Origin: Streptococcus sp. 29892
GTDB taxonomy: Bacteria; Bacillota; Bacilli; Lactobacillales; Streptococcaceae
Assembly (NCBI RefSeq): GCF_032594935.1
Contig: NZ_CP118734.1
Span: 1,144,001 to 1,208,000, forward strand
Direction of reading: 5' to 3'
Length of the DNA: 64,000 nucleotides
Each line of letters opens with the position of its first letter. The first letter of the stretch is position 1. Positions 19,137 to 28,825 of this stretch are shown one piece after another. The notes under the pieces are model-generated. The model had not been told where the DNA came from, did not search any database, and was given only the letters and a program-made list of their open reading frames with translations. Both the position numbers and the translations under genes were made by a program.

Positions 19137-19191
19137 CTGAGAAAAATTCTCAGCTCCGAAAAGGGCGACCGATTTCAGCCGCCGCTTCGGA
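19137..19191 (-). other. Hairpins in the bmpA-ATPase intergenic space
   Basis: CTGAGAA-AAA-TTCTCAG (19137-19153) and TCCGAA...TTCGGA (19155-19191) can form two successive stems in the mRNA. No T-run follows on the minus strand, so they look more like processing or stabilising structures that raise lipoprotein mRNA over the downstream genes than like a full terminator. Confidence 0.45.
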
Positions 19192-19209
19192 AAATGCTAA
19201 TTCAAAAGA

Positions 19210-20277
19210 TTAGTTTTCTGGAGTTTCTGGAACTTCAACCTTACCATCGATGATTGCTTGTTTCGCTTCAGCGATAGCTTTTGAAGCATCTTCTGAAAGG
19301 TTGGTTTCAGCCAATTCTACACCTTTATCCGCAAGCGAGAATTGAACTACAGTACCACCAGGGAATTCTCCTGCAACAGCTTTTGTTGCGATATCTTTAA
19401 CAGCAGTACCAACCTCTTTGATTGTAGAAGCCAATACGAAGTTAGAAGCTTTGCCATCTTTAGATGTGTACTCACCCTCTGCAGATTGGTCACGGTCAAC
19501 ACCGATTACCCAAACTTTATCAGCTTCGTTACGAGTTTCGTTTTCAGCTTTTGCAGCAGCAAATACACCGTTACCTGTACCACCTGATGCGTGGAAGATT
19601 ACGTCAGCACCTGCAGCGTATTGAGCAGCAGCAAGTGTTTGACCCTTAGCAGCATCACCAAATGAGCCAGCGTAGTCAACTGTTACTTTGATAGATGGGT
19701 TAACAGATTTAGCACCTGCTACGAAACCAGCTTCAAAGCGGTCGATTACGACACCTTCCATACCACCGATGAAACCAACGTGGTTAGATTTTGTTGATTT
19801 AGCAGCTGCAACACCTGCCAAGTATGATGCTTGGTGGTCAGCAAAACCAACGCTAACAACGTTGTCAAGGTCTGGTACAACAGAGTCAACGATTACATAA
19901 TGAGTATCTGTGTTGTTTGGAGCAACTTCAGCAATTGCAGATTCCAAGGCGAAACCGATACCAAATACAAGGTTGTATCCACCTGAAACAGCTGAATCAA
20001 GGTTCGTTACATAGTCAGATTCGCTAGCTGATTGGAAATAGTCATAGCCATTACCTTTTTCAAGACCAGCTTCTTTACCCCATGCAGTCAAACCTTCCCA
20101 AGCTGATTGGTTGAATGAACGGTCATCAACACCACCGATATCAGTAACGATCGCAGCTTTTACTGATGACTCAGCAGTTTCGCTACTTGATGAGCTATTT
20201 GATGTACGGCTACCGCAGGCAGCAAGAGTAAGTGCTGCAAGTGATACAACACCCAAACCAACAAGTTTCTTGTTCAT
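19210..20277 (-). CDS. bmpA: Nucleoside-binding lipoprotein (BMP family)
   Basis: A 355-residue substrate-binding lipoprotein of the basic membrane protein (Bmp/PnrA) family. It has a signal peptide with lipobox LAAC and Cys21 as the lipidated residue, then a Ser-rich linker. The ligand-binding part includes IVTDIGGVDDRSFNQSAWEGL (residues 44-64) and DVIFHASGGTGNGVF. Homologues bind purine and pyrimidine nucleosides outside the membrane and pass them to the permease pair encoded downstream. It follows cdd by 81 bp, so the uptake system and the catabolic enzymes are one functional unit. The C-terminal tail is PETPEN. Confidence 0.93.
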   Translation of the reverse strand: MNKKLVGLGVVSLAALTLAACGSRTSNSSSSSETAESSVKAAIVTDIGGVDDRSFNQSAWEGLTAWGKEAGLEKGNGYDYFQSASESDYVTNLDSAVSGGYNLVFGIGFALESAIAEVAPNNTDTHYVIVDSVVPDLDNVVSVGFADHQASYLAGVAAAKSTKSNHVGFIGGMEGVVIDRFEAGFVAGAKSVNPSIKVTVDYAGSFGDAAKGQTLAAAQYAAGADVIFHASGGTGNGVFAAAKAENETRNEADKVWVIGVDRDQSAEGEYTSKDGKASNFVLASTIKEVGTAVKDIATKAVAGEFPGGTVVQFSLADKGVELAETNLSEDASKAIAEAKQAIIDGKVEVPETPEN

Positions 20278-20358
20278 TTCTGAACCCTCCTAAAAAATTC
20301 TTTGGCAACATTTCGTTGCAATGATAAATGGTTTCAGTCTAACGACTGGCTTACAAAC

Positions 20359-20748
20359 TTAGGTCAAGTCTGTAAAAGAATATGGAAGTAATTCCCCGAC
20401 TGTCATCTCGACTGTCGATTTATCTTTAGCGACCAAGGTCACTTTTAGATCCTGTTCAAAAAATTCTGCCATCACTTGACGACAAGCCCCACAAGGGGAG
20501 ATTGGCTTTTCTGTTTCACCATAAATGACGATTTCAGAAAAATCAAGAACCCCCTCGGAAACAGCCTTAAAGATTGCTGTTCTTTCCGCACAATTGGTAA
20601 GACCAAAGCTAGCGTTTTCGATATTTACTCCTGTAAATATTTGACCATCTTTAGCAACCAAGACTGCACTTACTGGGAAGTGGGAATAGGGAACATAGGC
20701 CTGACGGCTATTTTCTACAACCAAATCAATCAGTTTAGTAGTCGCCAT
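20359..20748 (-). CDS. cdd: Cytidine deaminase
   Basis: A 129-residue zinc enzyme that converts cytidine and deoxycytidine to uridine and deoxyuridine. The zinc/catalytic motifs are NCAERTA (about residues 52-58) and [12 protein letters not shown] (83-94). The length matches the homotetrameric short form of Gram-positive bacteria. Its start lies inside the last codons of deoC (14-bp overlap), with GGGAGAAAAGGCGG upstream. In the operon it feeds the phosphorylase encoded by pdp. Confidence 0.95.
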   Translation of the reverse strand: MATTKLIDLVVENSRQAYVPYSHFPVSAVLVAKDGQIFTGVNIENASFGLTNCAERTAIFKAVSEGVLDFSEIVIYGETEKPISPCGACRQVMAEFFEQDLKVTLVAKDKSTVEMTVGELLPYSFTDLT

Positions 20749-21397
20749 CCGCCTTTTCTCCCTTCATGATTGCAACACCTGATGAAGCACCAATACGAGT
20801 TGCACCTGCTTCAATGAAGGCAATTGCATCTTCATAAGAACGAGCACCACCTGAAGCCTTGACACCCATATCTGGTCCAACCGTTTTTCTCATGAGTGCA
20901 ACGTCTTCAACAGTTGCACCACCTGTTGAGAAGCCTGTTGAAGTTTTGACAAAATCTGCACCCGCTTCTTTTGACAATTGGCAAGCTTTTACTTTTTCCT
21001 CTTCTGTCAAGAGGCAGGTTTCGATAATCACTTTGACCAGCTTATCACCGCTAGCAGCCACTACAGCCTGAATATCTTCTAAGACCAATTCATCGTTTTT
21101 AGACTTCAAAGCACCGATATTGATGACCATATCAATTTCATCAGCACCGTTTTCAATAGCATCTTTGGTTTCAAAGGCTTTAACAGCTGGTGTGTTTGCA
21201 CCCAAAGGGAAGCCGATGACGGTACAAACTTTTACGTCACTATCCTTCAATTCTTGGGCTGCGTAGGCTACCCAAGTTGGATTGACACAGACACTAGCAA
21301 AGTCATATTCTTTGGCTTCTGCCAAAATCTGAGCAACCTGTTCTTTAGTGGTTTCTGGCTTTAAAATGGTATGATCGATATATTTATTAAGTTTCAT
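20735..21397 (-). CDS. deoC: Deoxyribose-phosphate aldolase
   Basis: A 220-residue class I aldolase cleaving 2-deoxyribose 5-phosphate to glyceraldehyde 3-phosphate and acetaldehyde. It starts at ATG 21397 ([10 protein letters not shown]), with CGGAGA upstream; the frame could be extended to an ATG at 21412 that overlaps the pdp stop. Schiff-base region residues are visible in [14 protein letters not shown] and [14 protein letters not shown]. It completes deoxynucleoside breakdown together with pdp. Confidence 0.95.
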   Translation of the reverse strand: MKLNKYIDHTILKPETTKEQVAQILAEAKEYDFASVCVNPTWVAYAAQELKDSDVKVCTVIGFPLGANTPAVKAFETKDAIENGADEIDMVINIGALKSKNDELVLEDIQAVVAASGDKLVKVIIETCLLTEEEKVKACQLSKEAGADFVKTSTGFSTGGATVEDVALMRKTVGPDMGVKASGGARSYEDAIAFIEAGATRIGASSGVAIMKGEKADGDY

Positions 21398-21411
21398 ACT
21401 TTCTCCGTACA

Positions 21412-22689
21412 TTATGAAATAATCTCGATGATTTCTTTCGTTTTTACACTTACTTTATCTATTTTAACATTTTTCTTGAAATTTGTAAGCATATTTTCCG
21501 AAATATTTTCATTTGCGTAAATTGTTGCGATTTTTTCACCCTCGGCAATCGCTTCTCCGACTTTCTTATGGAAGACAATTCCTGTTTCATAGTCCAAATC
21601 GTCTGTCTTAACAGCCCGACCAGCACCAATTCTCATAGCAAATAGTCCGAATTCCAAAGCAGGAAGTCCAACGATGTAACCATCTTCATCAGAGAGTACG
21701 TCAACCTGATTAGAAACTTGAACCGGACGGTACAAGTCTTCCAAATCTCCGCCCTGAGCTACAACCATTTCTTCAAATTTCTTGAGGGCTGCTCCGTTTT
21801 CAATATGCTGGCAAACTTCTTCAACCGTTTTTTCAACGTTTGCTAAACTGAGCATGATTTGAGCCAATTCACAGATAAATTCTGTCACATCTGCTCTGCC
21901 ATTTCCCTGAAGAATTTCCAAGGCTTCCAAAATTTCCAAGCGATTACCAATTGAGGTACCTACTGGCTGGGACATATCCGTCAAGACGGCTACTGTCTTG
22001 CGACCAACAGCTTTTCCAAGGTCAACCATGGTTCGTGCCAGAACACGCGCATCTTCGATGTTTTTCATGAAGGCACCTTCGCCAACCGTTACATCGAGAA
22101 GAATAGCGTCCGCACCAGCCGCAATCTTTTTAGACATGACCGAACTTGCAATCAAAGGAATGATATCCACAGTTGCCGTCACATCGCGCAGGGCATAAAG
22201 TAATTTATCAGCCTTAACCAGATTGTCCGATTGACCGATAACAGCCACACCCGTTTCCTGAACTTGCTTGATAAAGTCTTCTTGACTTATTTCGATTTGG
22301 TATCCTTTAATGGATTCCAACTTATCAAGTGTTCCACCTGTGTGGCCCAGACCTCGACCGCTCATCTTTGCAACAGGAACACCAAAACTTGCCACAAGCG
22401 GTGCCAAAATCAAGGTAACCTTATCACCTACACCACCAGTTGAGTGCTTATCAACCTTAACACCTGCAATCGCTGAAAGATCAATTTCCTCACCCGAATG
22501 CACCATAGCCATGGTCAAGTCTGAAATCTCTCTGGTAGACATTCCTTTAAAGTAGATAGCCATAGCCAAGGCTGACATTTGGTAATCAGGTACACTGCCA
22601 TCCACATAACCATCAATCAACCACTGGATTTCCTCTGTAGTCAACTCTAAACCATCTCGTTTTTTCTGAATTAAATCAACTGCTCTCAT
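21412..22689 (-). CDS. pdp: Pyrimidine-nucleoside phosphorylase
   Basis: A 425-residue phosphorylase that splits uridine, thymidine and deoxyuridine into base and (deoxy)ribose 1-phosphate. The N-terminal helical domain is [17 protein letters not shown], and the phosphate-binding loop is [15 protein letters not shown] (about residues 80-94). [17 protein letters not shown] is the thymidine phosphorylase family signature. The 5' end overlaps the methyltransferase stop by 4 bp, so the two are coupled. Confidence 0.95.
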   Translation of the reverse strand: MRAVDLIQKKRDGLELTTEEIQWLIDGYVDGSVPDYQMSALAMAIYFKGMSTREISDLTMAMVHSGEEIDLSAIAGVKVDKHSTGGVGDKVTLILAPLVASFGVPVAKMSGRGLGHTGGTLDKLESIKGYQIEISQEDFIKQVQETGVAVIGQSDNLVKADKLLYALRDVTATVDIIPLIASSVMSKKIAAGADAILLDVTVGEGAFMKNIEDARVLARTMVDLGKAVGRKTVAVLTDMSQPVGTSIGNRLEILEALEILQGNGRADVTEFICELAQIMLSLANVEKTVEEVCQHIENGAALKKFEEMVVAQGGDLEDLYRPVQVSNQVDVLSDEDGYIVGLPALEFGLFAMRIGAGRAVKTDDLDYETGIVFHKKVGEAIAEGEKIATIYANENISENMLTNFKKNVKIDKVSVKTKEIIEIIS

Positions 22690-23276
22690 TCTTTCACACT
22701 TTCAAGGATATAGTATCCCTTATCCTTTTTAATAATCTGGCAATTTCCAAACACTTCTTCCATCCGTTTTTTAGCGCTCGGTGCCCCTTGTTTTTTCTGG
22801 ATAACTATTGTTAAGCTCCCACCGTCAACCAAGTGTTCCTTGGCACCTGTAATCACTTCATGCACAACTGATTTGCCAGCTCGAATGGGAGGGTTAGAAA
22901 TCACATAATCAAAACTACCCTCAACTGCTTCATAGACATCGGATTGGAAAATCGTCGCAGAAACACCATTTTTCTCAGCATTTTTCTCGGCTAGCTCTAA
23001 AGCTCTGCTATTGACATCAATCATGGTAACATTTAGGTCATAAACTTTTGCTAAGGTCAATCCCAGAGGTCCGTAGCCACAGCCTACATCCAAGAGAGTT
23101 TTTCCCTTCGCTAGTTCTAGGGAATTCAAAAGCACCTGACTTCCATAATCAACCATTTTCTTACTAAATACACCAGCATCTGTTAAGAAAGTCATAGGAG
23201 TATCCAGCAAGCTGACACGGAGTTCATGAATATCATGTGCTGCACTTGGATTCTTTTCATAATACATATTAGACAT
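22686..23276 (-). CDS. RsmC-like class I methyltransferase
   Basis: A 196-residue SAM-dependent methyltransferase of the small-domain MTS/RsmC group. The SAM site is LLDVGCGYGPLGLTLA (about 61-76), and the catalytic motif is ISNPPIRAG (NPPI, residues about 129-137), typical for methylation of exocyclic amines of guanine or adenine in rRNA. The full-length RsmC duplicate domain is absent, as in Gram-positive homologues. It is the first gene of the nucleoside operon and overlaps pdp by 4 bp, so its transcription is tied to sugar-controlled nucleoside use. The ATG at 23276 is followed by another at 23267. Confidence 0.88.
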   Translation of the reverse strand: MSNMYYEKNPSAAHDIHELRVSLLDTPMTFLTDAGVFSKKMVDYGSQVLLNSLELAKGKTLLDVGCGYGPLGLTLAKVYDLNVTMIDVNSRALELAEKNAEKNGVSATIFQSDVYEAVEGSFDYVISNPPIRAGKSVVHEVITGAKEHLVDGGSLTIVIQKKQGAPSAKKRMEEVFGNCQIIKKDKGYYILESVKE

Positions 23277-23282
23277 ACTCCG

Positions 23283-23311
23283 ATTATACCATTTCTTAAA
23301 AACGTTTTCAA
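23283..23311 (-). promoter_or_regulatory. Nucleoside operon promoter overlapped by a cre site
   Basis: Minus-strand TTGAAA (23306-23311) and TATAAT (23283-23288) are separated by 17 bp. The -35 is embedded in a near-palindromic cre, TTAAAAACGTTTTCAA on the plus strand (23296-23311), with one mismatch to TGWAANCGNTNWCA. This placement implies repression by CcpA when glucose is present. Confidence 0.75.
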
Positions 23312-23388
23312 GAGTTTTGCAAGATTGGAAAATATGATAAAATGTAAGTATTATGTAAAACGCTTACTTCTATTAGAAAGAGTAAACT

Positions 23389-24309
23389 ATGAAGAATGAA
23401 TTTTTAAATTTTGAAGAAATCGACCGAAAAACCTGGCAACAGCTCCATCGTAAGACCACTATTCCCCTGAGCCAAAAAGAGCTCAATTCAATCAAGAGTT
23501 TCAATGACCGTATCCAACTGCATGAAGTATCTGATATCTATCTACCCCTTATCAACCTTATTCATATTTATCGGAAGGCTCGAAAGGACCTCAATTTCAC
23601 CAAGAGCCTCTTCCTGCAAAAATCCATCAAACCTCAGCCTTTTATTATCGGTGTTTCTGGTAGTGTGGCCGTAGGAAAATCCACCACCAGCCGCCTGCTT
23701 CAAATCCTAATCGCCCGTACCTTTAAACACGCCAAAGTTGAATTGGTCACAACAGATGGATTCCTCTATCCAAATGCCATTCTGGAAGAGCGCCAGATAT
23801 TGAACAAAAAAGGATTTCCAGAGTCCTATGATATGGAAAAATTGATTGATTTCGTGGACAAGATTAAAAACGGCTACGATTGTCAAATCCCTGTCTATTC
23901 TCATGAGATTTATGACATCGTACCGGATCAGCTTCAGGAAATTAAGGCCCCTGACTTTCTGATTGTGGAGGGTATCAATGTGTTTCAAAATCCACAAAAC
24001 CAACGACTTTATGTCAGTGATTATTTCGACCTGTCCATTTACGTTGATGCCGATGTGGAACATATTGAAACCTGGTACCTAGAACGTTTCCAAAAATTAT
24101 TAACTCTGGCAAAGAATGATCCCAACAACTACTACCATCGTTTTACTCAGATGACCTATCCAGAAATCATTGCCATTGCCCAAAATACTTGGAAAAATAT
24201 AAACCTAGCTAATTTGGAAAAGTTCATCGAACCTACCCGAAACCGTGCAGACATTATTCTCCATAAGGCTGATAACCATGAGATTGATAAAATTTATCTA
24301 AAAAAATAA
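23389..24309 (+). CDS. coaA: Pantothenate kinase, type I
   Basis: A 306-residue kinase catalysing the first and usually rate-limiting step of coenzyme A synthesis. The P-loop is [15 protein letters not shown] (about residues 90-104). The family segments [21 protein letters not shown] and [11 protein letters not shown], and the C-terminal [22 protein letters not shown], are intact. The start ATG at 23389 follows AGAAAGAG. It is divergent from the nucleoside operon, with a TAAAAT extended -10 at 23338. Confidence 0.95.
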   Translation: MKNEFLNFEEIDRKTWQQLHRKTTIPLSQKELNSIKSFNDRIQLHEVSDIYLPLINLIHIYRKARKDLNFTKSLFLQKSIKPQPFIIGVSGSVAVGKSTTSRLLQILIARTFKHAKVELVTTDGFLYPNAILEERQILNKKGFPESYDMEKLIDFVDKIKNGYDCQIPVYSHEIYDIVPDQLQEIKAPDFLIVEGINVFQNPQNQRLYVSDYFDLSIYVDADVEHIETWYLERFQKLLTLAKNDPNNYYHRFTQMTYPEIIAIAQNTWKNINLANLEKFIEPTRNRADIILHKADNHEIDKIYLKK

Positions 24310-24316
24310 ATTTCAC

Positions 24317-24345
24317 TTGTCAAAACCTATCTTTTCAGATATAAT
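24317..24345 (+). promoter_or_regulatory. rpsT promoter
   Basis: TTGTCA (24317-24322) and TATAAT (24340-24345) are separated by 17 bp, a near-consensus housekeeping promoter located just after coaA. Confidence 0.8.
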
Positions 24346-24382
24346 GGTATAGTTAGTACAAGAAAGGGTGGAGGTGAAACCA

Positions 24383-24616
24383 TTGGCAAACATTAAGTCA
24401 GCTATCAAACGCGCTGAATTGAACGTTAAACAAAACGAAAAAAACTCAGCACAAAAATCAGCTATGCGTACGGCAATCAAAGCATTTGAAGCTAACCCAT
24501 CTGAAGAGCTTTTCCGCGCTGCTAGCTCAGCAATCGATAAAGCAGAAACTAAAGGTTTGATTCACAAAAACAAAGCAAGCCGCGACAAAGCACGTCTTGC
24601 ATCAAAACTTGCTTAA
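24383..24616 (+). CDS. rpsT: Ribosomal protein S20
   Basis: A 77-residue basic protein of the 30S subunit that binds 16S rRNA helices. It opens (M)[13 protein letters not shown], as in other Firmicutes. I choose the TTG at 24383: GGAGGTG lies 6 bp upstream, while the in-frame GTG at 24368 would add five residues not seen in most homologues and would include the ribosome site. A TTG start is also known for S20 in other bacteria. The sequence is complete and ends in a strong terminator. Confidence 0.93.
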   Translation: MANIKSAIKRAELNVKQNEKNSAQKSAMRTAIKAFEANPSEELFRAASSAIDKAETKGLIHKNKASRDKARLASKLA

Positions 24617-24620
24617 TAAA

Positions 24621-24650
24621 AAAAGAAACCTTCGGGTTTCCTTTTTTTTT
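24621..24650 (+). terminator. rpsT terminator
   Basis: GAAACC-TTCG-GGTTTC stem with a UUCG tetraloop followed by nine T residues. Confidence 0.93.
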
Positions 24651-24662
24651 ATTCTCTCATAC

Positions 24663-25892
24663 TCACCAACCTGTCACTTCAAACGTATAGGTCTGGTTAT
24701 TATAATAGTACTGATAGGTATAGACATAACCCAGGGCATCAAAGAGGGAATTGTTGTCAGTTCCAGCTAGGTTTACCATTTCCTGCAAAGCTTGCTGGTT
24801 TGAAAATTGCAGAAAAATCCTCTCTGCTCCCTGCTCTTTCTGCTGACGAACACTTTCTAAGATAGCTAGCTCATCAAAGCTTGGGAAATAGGCTCCCATC
24901 TGCATATAATAATTAAGGGAATTGTCTTGAGCAGATGGATAGGCCAAGGGCCTTGACTGAAAAGGGTATTCCTTGCCCCAGTAAGCCAGTAAATCACTAT
25001 CAGCCTTTCTACTTCTATTTAAAAATTCATCCGTAACACAGAGATAGTCATAAGAAATATCTGATTTCGCTTGACCACCCATGGCTTCTTCAAAGACAGG
25101 ATCACCCCAGGTCGTGTCAATACCGTAGTACTGACCGCCAATCTGAACCAGGTTCCATGCATGGCCGATTTGGTTTCCCTGCTCACTATTGGCCATTCCA
25201 CTCACATAGATACAATCTATACCAGCTAATTTACATAAATACTGAAAGGTTCGACTATAGCCTGCACATACAGATTTCTGTTCAAGAAGAACACTGGTAA
25301 TGCCTTGTTCTTTCCAAGAAAGACTGTCATTGGACAGGGCCTCTAAATCATAGTCAGTTTGTTTGATAATAGTTTCGTAGAAAAACTTGACCATCTCATA
25401 ATCTGAACCTTTAGGAGCTTGTTCTATAATAGTTCGGGCAAGATTTTCAAGTTGCCGACTGACTTGCTCAACATCATCAGGATAGGTAGGATTTGATAAG
25501 TCTGAAAAACCAATGCCATCAACCATGGCATCCGTTAACCAATAGTATTCTGGGAAATCATTGGCAACAGAAAAATAGACACGAGTATAGGTTTCCTGGT
25601 TGACCGAATCAATCTCAATCCTGCTTTCTCTTTTTCTCAAGCCATTGACAAATTGGAGATAGGCACGCCGTTCCCTATCTGTATCCAACTCTTGAAAATA
25701 AAAATTCCCCGCTACTTCTTCCCTTAGCGCAGACAATTCTGCCTCACGTTCTTTTTTCTCCTGAACAAATTCAAATTGCAGGTCTTTTAGTTTGTCTGCA
25801 ACTTGGTCAGTTGAACAAGCAGTCAAAGTGATTACCGAAAGACTGAGCAGAGTAAGTAGGGATAGTTTGCGTGCATAGAGATTGTCTTTCAT
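24663..25892 (-). CDS. Transglutaminase-like lipoprotein
   Basis: A 409-residue exported lipoprotein with lipobox TLTAC (Cys26), a charged helical stretch (residues 33-60) and a transglutaminase/protease-like core. The presumed catalytic triad is Cys209 (KSVCAGYSRTF), His244 (GHAWNLV) and Asp259 (YYGIDTTWGDP), in the spacing of the transglut_core fold. Such surface proteins of streptococci may process or cross-link peptides at the wall, but the substrate is unknown. It is convergent with rpsT and lies downstream of ciaRH, separated from it by a terminator, so it is a single gene. Confidence 0.85.
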   Translation of the reverse strand: MKDNLYARKLSLLTLLSLSVITLTACSTDQVADKLKDLQFEFVQEKKEREAELSALREEVAGNFYFQELDTDRERRAYLQFVNGLRKRESRIEIDSVNQETYTRVYFSVANDFPEYYWLTDAMVDGIGFSDLSNPTYPDDVEQVSRQLENLARTIIEQAPKGSDYEMVKFFYETIIKQTDYDLEALSNDSLSWKEQGITSVLLEQKSVCAGYSRTFQYLCKLAGIDCIYVSGMANSEQGNQIGHAWNLVQIGGQYYGIDTTWGDPVFEEAMGGQAKSDISYDYLCVTDEFLNRSRKADSDLLAYWGKEYPFQSRPLAYPSAQDNSLNYYMQMGAYFPSFDELAILESVRQQKEQGAERIFLQFSNQQALQEMVNLAGTDNNSLFDALGYVYTYQYYYNNQTYTFEVTGW

Positions 25893-25976
25893 GGCTCACT
25901 CCTAACAACTATTGGCTCTTGAACTAGTAAAAAGACAGATTCCAGAGCTCTTACAAATTAGTATATCATACTTGAC

Positions 25977-26023
25977 AAAAAAGAGGAGTAGGGAAACCTG
26001 TTTAAAGGTTACCCTACTCCTCC
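25977..26023 (-). terminator. ciaRH terminator
   Basis: A long stem (GAGGAGTAGGG and CCCTACTCCTC, extended by AACC/GGTT) at 25983-26023 is followed on the minus strand by TTTTTT. Confidence 0.85.
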
Positions 26024-26062
26024 TAGTTTATCTCATTTATTCAAGAACCAATCTTGCTTGTA

Positions 26063-27445
26063 TTATTTAGGAAGATGAACTTCAAAAATACTCCCTTTTG
26101 GTTGATTATCTTTGACAAGAATTTGACCATTGAGGGATTTGATAATCTGTTGAGCCAAAGAAAGTCCCAGACCAAAACCACCTTTTTGGCGTGTCCGTGC
26201 CTTATCAACCCTATAAAAGCGGTCAAATATTTTCTTCTTATCTGCATCTGAGATACCTAGACCATTATCAGCTACAGCGATGGAAACATGGCGCTCCTTC
26301 ATAGTAGCCGTAATGTGAATGTCACCATTCTCATCCGTGTATTTCATTGCATTATCAAATAATATCGTTAATAATTGCTTCAACAGAACCCTGTCCGTTC
26401 GGAAGGACTTTTGAATGAGATTGTTACACTTAAATTTCTTGCCATTTTCCTCAGCAATGATACGGTAGTTTTCAAACACTTCATCCAAGTAGGCAGGGCT
26501 CACCTCTACCATATCTAGCTTAAATCCATCATCACGCCGAGCAAGATTGAGCAGATTGGTCGTCAGTAGGCGCATATTTCGTACTTCTTCCAGACTAGAA
26601 CCAATACTCTCACTACTGTCCAAAATCGTTGCTTCTGGATGACGGAATAGACTTTCCAAGCGATTTTGCAATACTGCTAGTGGTGTACGCAATTCGTGGC
26701 TAGCATTCTCAACAAAATCCTTTTGCTTTTGATAGCTAATTAAAATTGGTTTCATGCTGAGATTAGCCAAGTAAATACTAGCGACAATCGAAATCAACCA
26801 AGCTGAAATCATAACTACAGCTACGGTTGATTCATAAGTTCCAATAGAAGACTTTATCTGACTGACATTGACCAAAATCGTTGCGCAGGTAATATCATAG
26901 TTAGAATAATAGCCCAAATCCTCTGCGGATAATTCAACCGTGATATAACGGTAATGTTCCTCGGAACCAAATGGAGTTTCAACCGTCAACTCCTTGATTT
27001 CCCCCAACTTTTCTTTATCGACTTTCAAATCGGATAAACCTGTAAAATTATCTGGGTTCAAAAGCGCACCACTCTTGCTGTAGAGCAAAACATGGGTATT
27101 GGTGCCCAACCTCATTGGTTGATCACCTTTCTTATCCTTTGGTTGTGGATCCTCCGATGAAGCAGTAGTTGAAGAGGAATTTGTTGCAGAAGGTTGCTCA
27201 CCTTCATCATGGATAATAAATTCAGAATCTGGCTCATAGGTCCGCGCAATTGCAAAACCAATCATCATAGAGGGTTCATCCTTAATCCGACTTAGTGTAT
27301 CATCTGTCGTCTGATACATAGTGGAGCGCATGAGCTGAAAGATGATGGCTGTCATCAAACCAAATATCAGGGTAAATACAGCAAAATAGCGAATAAAGAA
27401 GGAAAAACTTTCCGTATTGACAATCTTTTTATATCTCTTAAACAT
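26063..27445 (-). CDS. ciaH: Sensor histidine kinase CiaH
   Basis: A 460-residue membrane kinase. Two transmembrane segments (about residues 20-44 and 205-225) bracket an extracytoplasmic domain with a Ser/Thr/Pro/Asp-rich insert near 90-120. The phospho-acceptor is His250 in [13 protein letters not shown]. The N box ([13 protein letters not shown]) and G boxes ([20 protein letters not shown]) are intact. With CiaR it controls envelope stress, competence, beta-lactam tolerance and virulence in streptococci. The start overlaps the ciaR stop by 8 bp. Confidence 0.93.
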   Translation of the reverse strand: MFKRYKKIVNTESFSFFIRYFAVFTLIFGLMTAIIFQLMRSTMYQTTDDTLSRIKDEPSMMIGFAIARTYEPDSEFIIHDEGEQPSATNSSSTTASSEDPQPKDKKGDQPMRLGTNTHVLLYSKSGALLNPDNFTGLSDLKVDKEKLGEIKELTVETPFGSEEHYRYITVELSAEDLGYYSNYDITCATILVNVSQIKSSIGTYESTVAVVMISAWLISIVASIYLANLSMKPILISYQKQKDFVENASHELRTPLAVLQNRLESLFRHPEATILDSSESIGSSLEEVRNMRLLTTNLLNLARRDDGFKLDMVEVSPAYLDEVFENYRIIAEENGKKFKCNNLIQKSFRTDRVLLKQLLTILFDNAMKYTDENGDIHITATMKERHVSIAVADNGLGISDADKKKIFDRFYRVDKARTRQKGGFGLGLSLAQQIIKSLNGQILVKDNQPKGSIFEVHLPK

Positions 27446-28109
27446 TCTTTAGAATGTAGCCAACACTGCGAAGGGTTTGCAGATTTTCTCCGAAGGCCGT
27501 TCCTTTCAATTTTTTACGAACTTTTGACACATAAACTTCCACTACTGAAATGGTCGTATCGCTGTCAAATCCCCACAAGCGATCGAAAATCTGTGTCTTA
27601 GGTAGGATAACATTTTGATTTTGTAGGAAATAGACCAATAGTTCAAACTCTTTGCCCAGTAGTTCAACTTCTTTACCATCTACCTTTGTGGAATTAGTCG
27701 CAAGATCAACTGTCACATCACCGTAGGTCAATTGATTGTCGTTGAATTTACCTGAACGTTTAAGGAGGGCTTGAATACGCATTTTCAACTCTTCCAAATA
27801 GAAAGGCTTGGTCAAATAATCGTCCGCACCCAATTCAAATCCATGACCTTTATCTTCAAGACTTTCCTTGGCTGTTGTAATCAGAACAGGGGTTGTCACT
27901 CCTTTTTCACGCAATTCTTTCAATACTTGGAAGCCATCCTTCTCAGGCAACATCAAGTCCAAGAGAATAAGGTCATATACACCTGACTCAGCCTCGTAAA
28001 TTCCTTCTTCTCCATCAAAAACCTGCATGACATCTGCAAAGTCATCCAGGAAATCAAAAACAGAGTTAGATAGACTTAAATCATCTTCTACCAACAAAAT
28101 CTTTATCAT
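27438..28109 (-). CDS. ciaR: Response regulator CiaR
   Basis: A 223-residue OmpR/PhoB-type regulator. The receiver domain has Asp51 ([13 protein letters not shown]) and Lys in TKPF; the winged-helix C-terminal domain ends [11 protein letters not shown] start at ATG 28109 with AAAGGTG upstream; a GTG three codons earlier overlaps the ribosome site. CiaR binds TTTAAG-N5-TTTAAG repeats at its targets. An obvious copy is not seen in front of ciaR here, but a close match precedes the next upstream gene. Confidence 0.95.
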   Translation of the reverse strand: MIKILLVEDDLSLSNSVFDFLDDFADVMQVFDGEEGIYEAESGVYDLILLDLMLPEKDGFQVLKELREKGVTTPVLITTAKESLEDKGHGFELGADDYLTKPFYLEELKMRIQALLKRSGKFNDNQLTYGDVTVDLATNSTKVDGKEVELLGKEFELLVYFLQNQNVILPKTQIFDRLWGFDSDTTISVVEVYVSKVRKKLKGTAFGENLQTLRSVGYILKNV

Positions 28110-28224
28110 ATTTTTCACCTTTTTCTACTATGTAAAATCGTTCAAGGAACTAAGGAAGAACTTGAACTTTGATTTTCTGTCACTTTTATCGAGCTCACTC
28201 TGTATGACCAACAAAGCTGGGTCA

Positions 28225-28230
28225 ATTATA
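28225..28230 (-). promoter_or_regulatory. ciaRH extended -10 promoter
   Basis: Minus-strand TGGTATAAT lies about 116 bp upstream of the ciaR ATG, partly downstream of the small secreted protein gene. The -35 is weak. Confidence 0.55.
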
Positions 28231-28250
28231 CCACTTTTTTCTTATTTTTC

Positions 28251-28679
28251 CTATTGGTTTGATGTTACGGAACTACCTGAAATTTGTGCTTTTATTTCTT
28301 TATTTTTCTCTTTTAGGGCATTGACTTCATCAGAGGAAGTATTCGACTGACTAGAACCACTTGTAACATCGGGTGGTATTGTAGCTTGATTAGGTGACAT
28401 TCTATTGGTATTAGCATTGTGATCGGACGGCACTCCTCGCATTGCTCCATTTTTTCCAGGAGGCATACCTCGTAAACGACCATTAGGTGCTGGAGGTGTT
28501 TGGTTTCCAAGGATTGAATGATCTTGGTTTTGCGCCAAAGTGGCATGGCTTTGACTAGTCGCTATTCCTACACTTTTTGCAACGGACATCCCACCAGCAA
28601 ATCCTACAGTGGCCGCAGTTATAGCAACCACTGCCAATACTGTTTTCGATTGCGACTTTAATAGATTGATGATTGACAT
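28251..28679 (-). CDS. Small secreted protein of unknown function
   Basis: A 142-residue protein I do not recognise. It has a basic start, a hydrophobic segment at about residues 13-34 (TVLAVVAITAATVGFAGGMSVA) that acts as signal peptide or membrane anchor, and then a low-complexity region rich in Pro, Gly, Asn, Ser and Met (PPAPNGRLRGMPPGKNGAMRG). A short charged, probably coiled helix follows near the C-terminus (SDEVNALKEKNKEIKAQI). The ATG at 28679 has GAGGG upstream. It directly precedes ciaRH on the same strand, and its own promoter carries a CiaR-like repeat, so it may be a CiaR target or a modulator of the CiaH sensor. That role is inference. Confidence 0.75.
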   Translation of the reverse strand: MSIINLLKSQSKTVLAVVAITAATVGFAGGMSVAKSVGIATSQSHATLAQNQDHSILGNQTPPAPNGRLRGMPPGKNGAMRGVPSDHNANTNRMSPNQATIPPDVTSGSSQSNTSSDEVNALKEKNKEIKAQISGSSVTSNQ

Positions 28680-28739
28680 GAAATCCCTCTTTTCAATTTA
28701 TATTTATCAGAATAATGGTAACCATCTGATGATAAAAAT

Positions 28740-28772
28740 AGTATAAAATGAAAAACTTAAAGCAAACTAAAG
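28740..28772 (-). promoter_or_regulatory. CiaR-type direct repeat and -10
   Basis: On the minus strand CTTTAG-N5-TTTAAG (28772 down to 28756) is followed after 10 bp by TATACT (28745-28740). The known CiaR site is TTTAAG-N5-TTTAAG placed about 10 bp upstream of the -10. The second half is perfect and the first has two mismatches. It directs transcription of the secreted protein gene. Confidence 0.6.
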
Positions 28773-28796
28773 GTAGGTAGCACATTCTTATTCCAT

Positions 28797-28822
28797 AAAA
28801 AAAGAAGTCCTTTCGGACTTCC
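28797..28822 (-). terminator. pst-phoU operon terminator
   Basis: GAAGTCC-TTTC-GGACTTC stem (28804-28821), followed by TTTTTTT on the minus strand, directly after the phoU stop. Confidence 0.9.
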
Positions 28823-28825
28823 ATC

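Noticed and set aside
23353..23371. Second cre (TGTAAAACGCTTAC) before coaA
   Set aside because: The spacing around the CG does not fit the 14-bp cre pattern.
28128..28175. CiaR site in front of ciaR (TTCAAG-N5-CCTTAG)
   Set aside because: Too many mismatches to TTTAAG-N5-TTTAAG, and the distance to the -10 is wrong.
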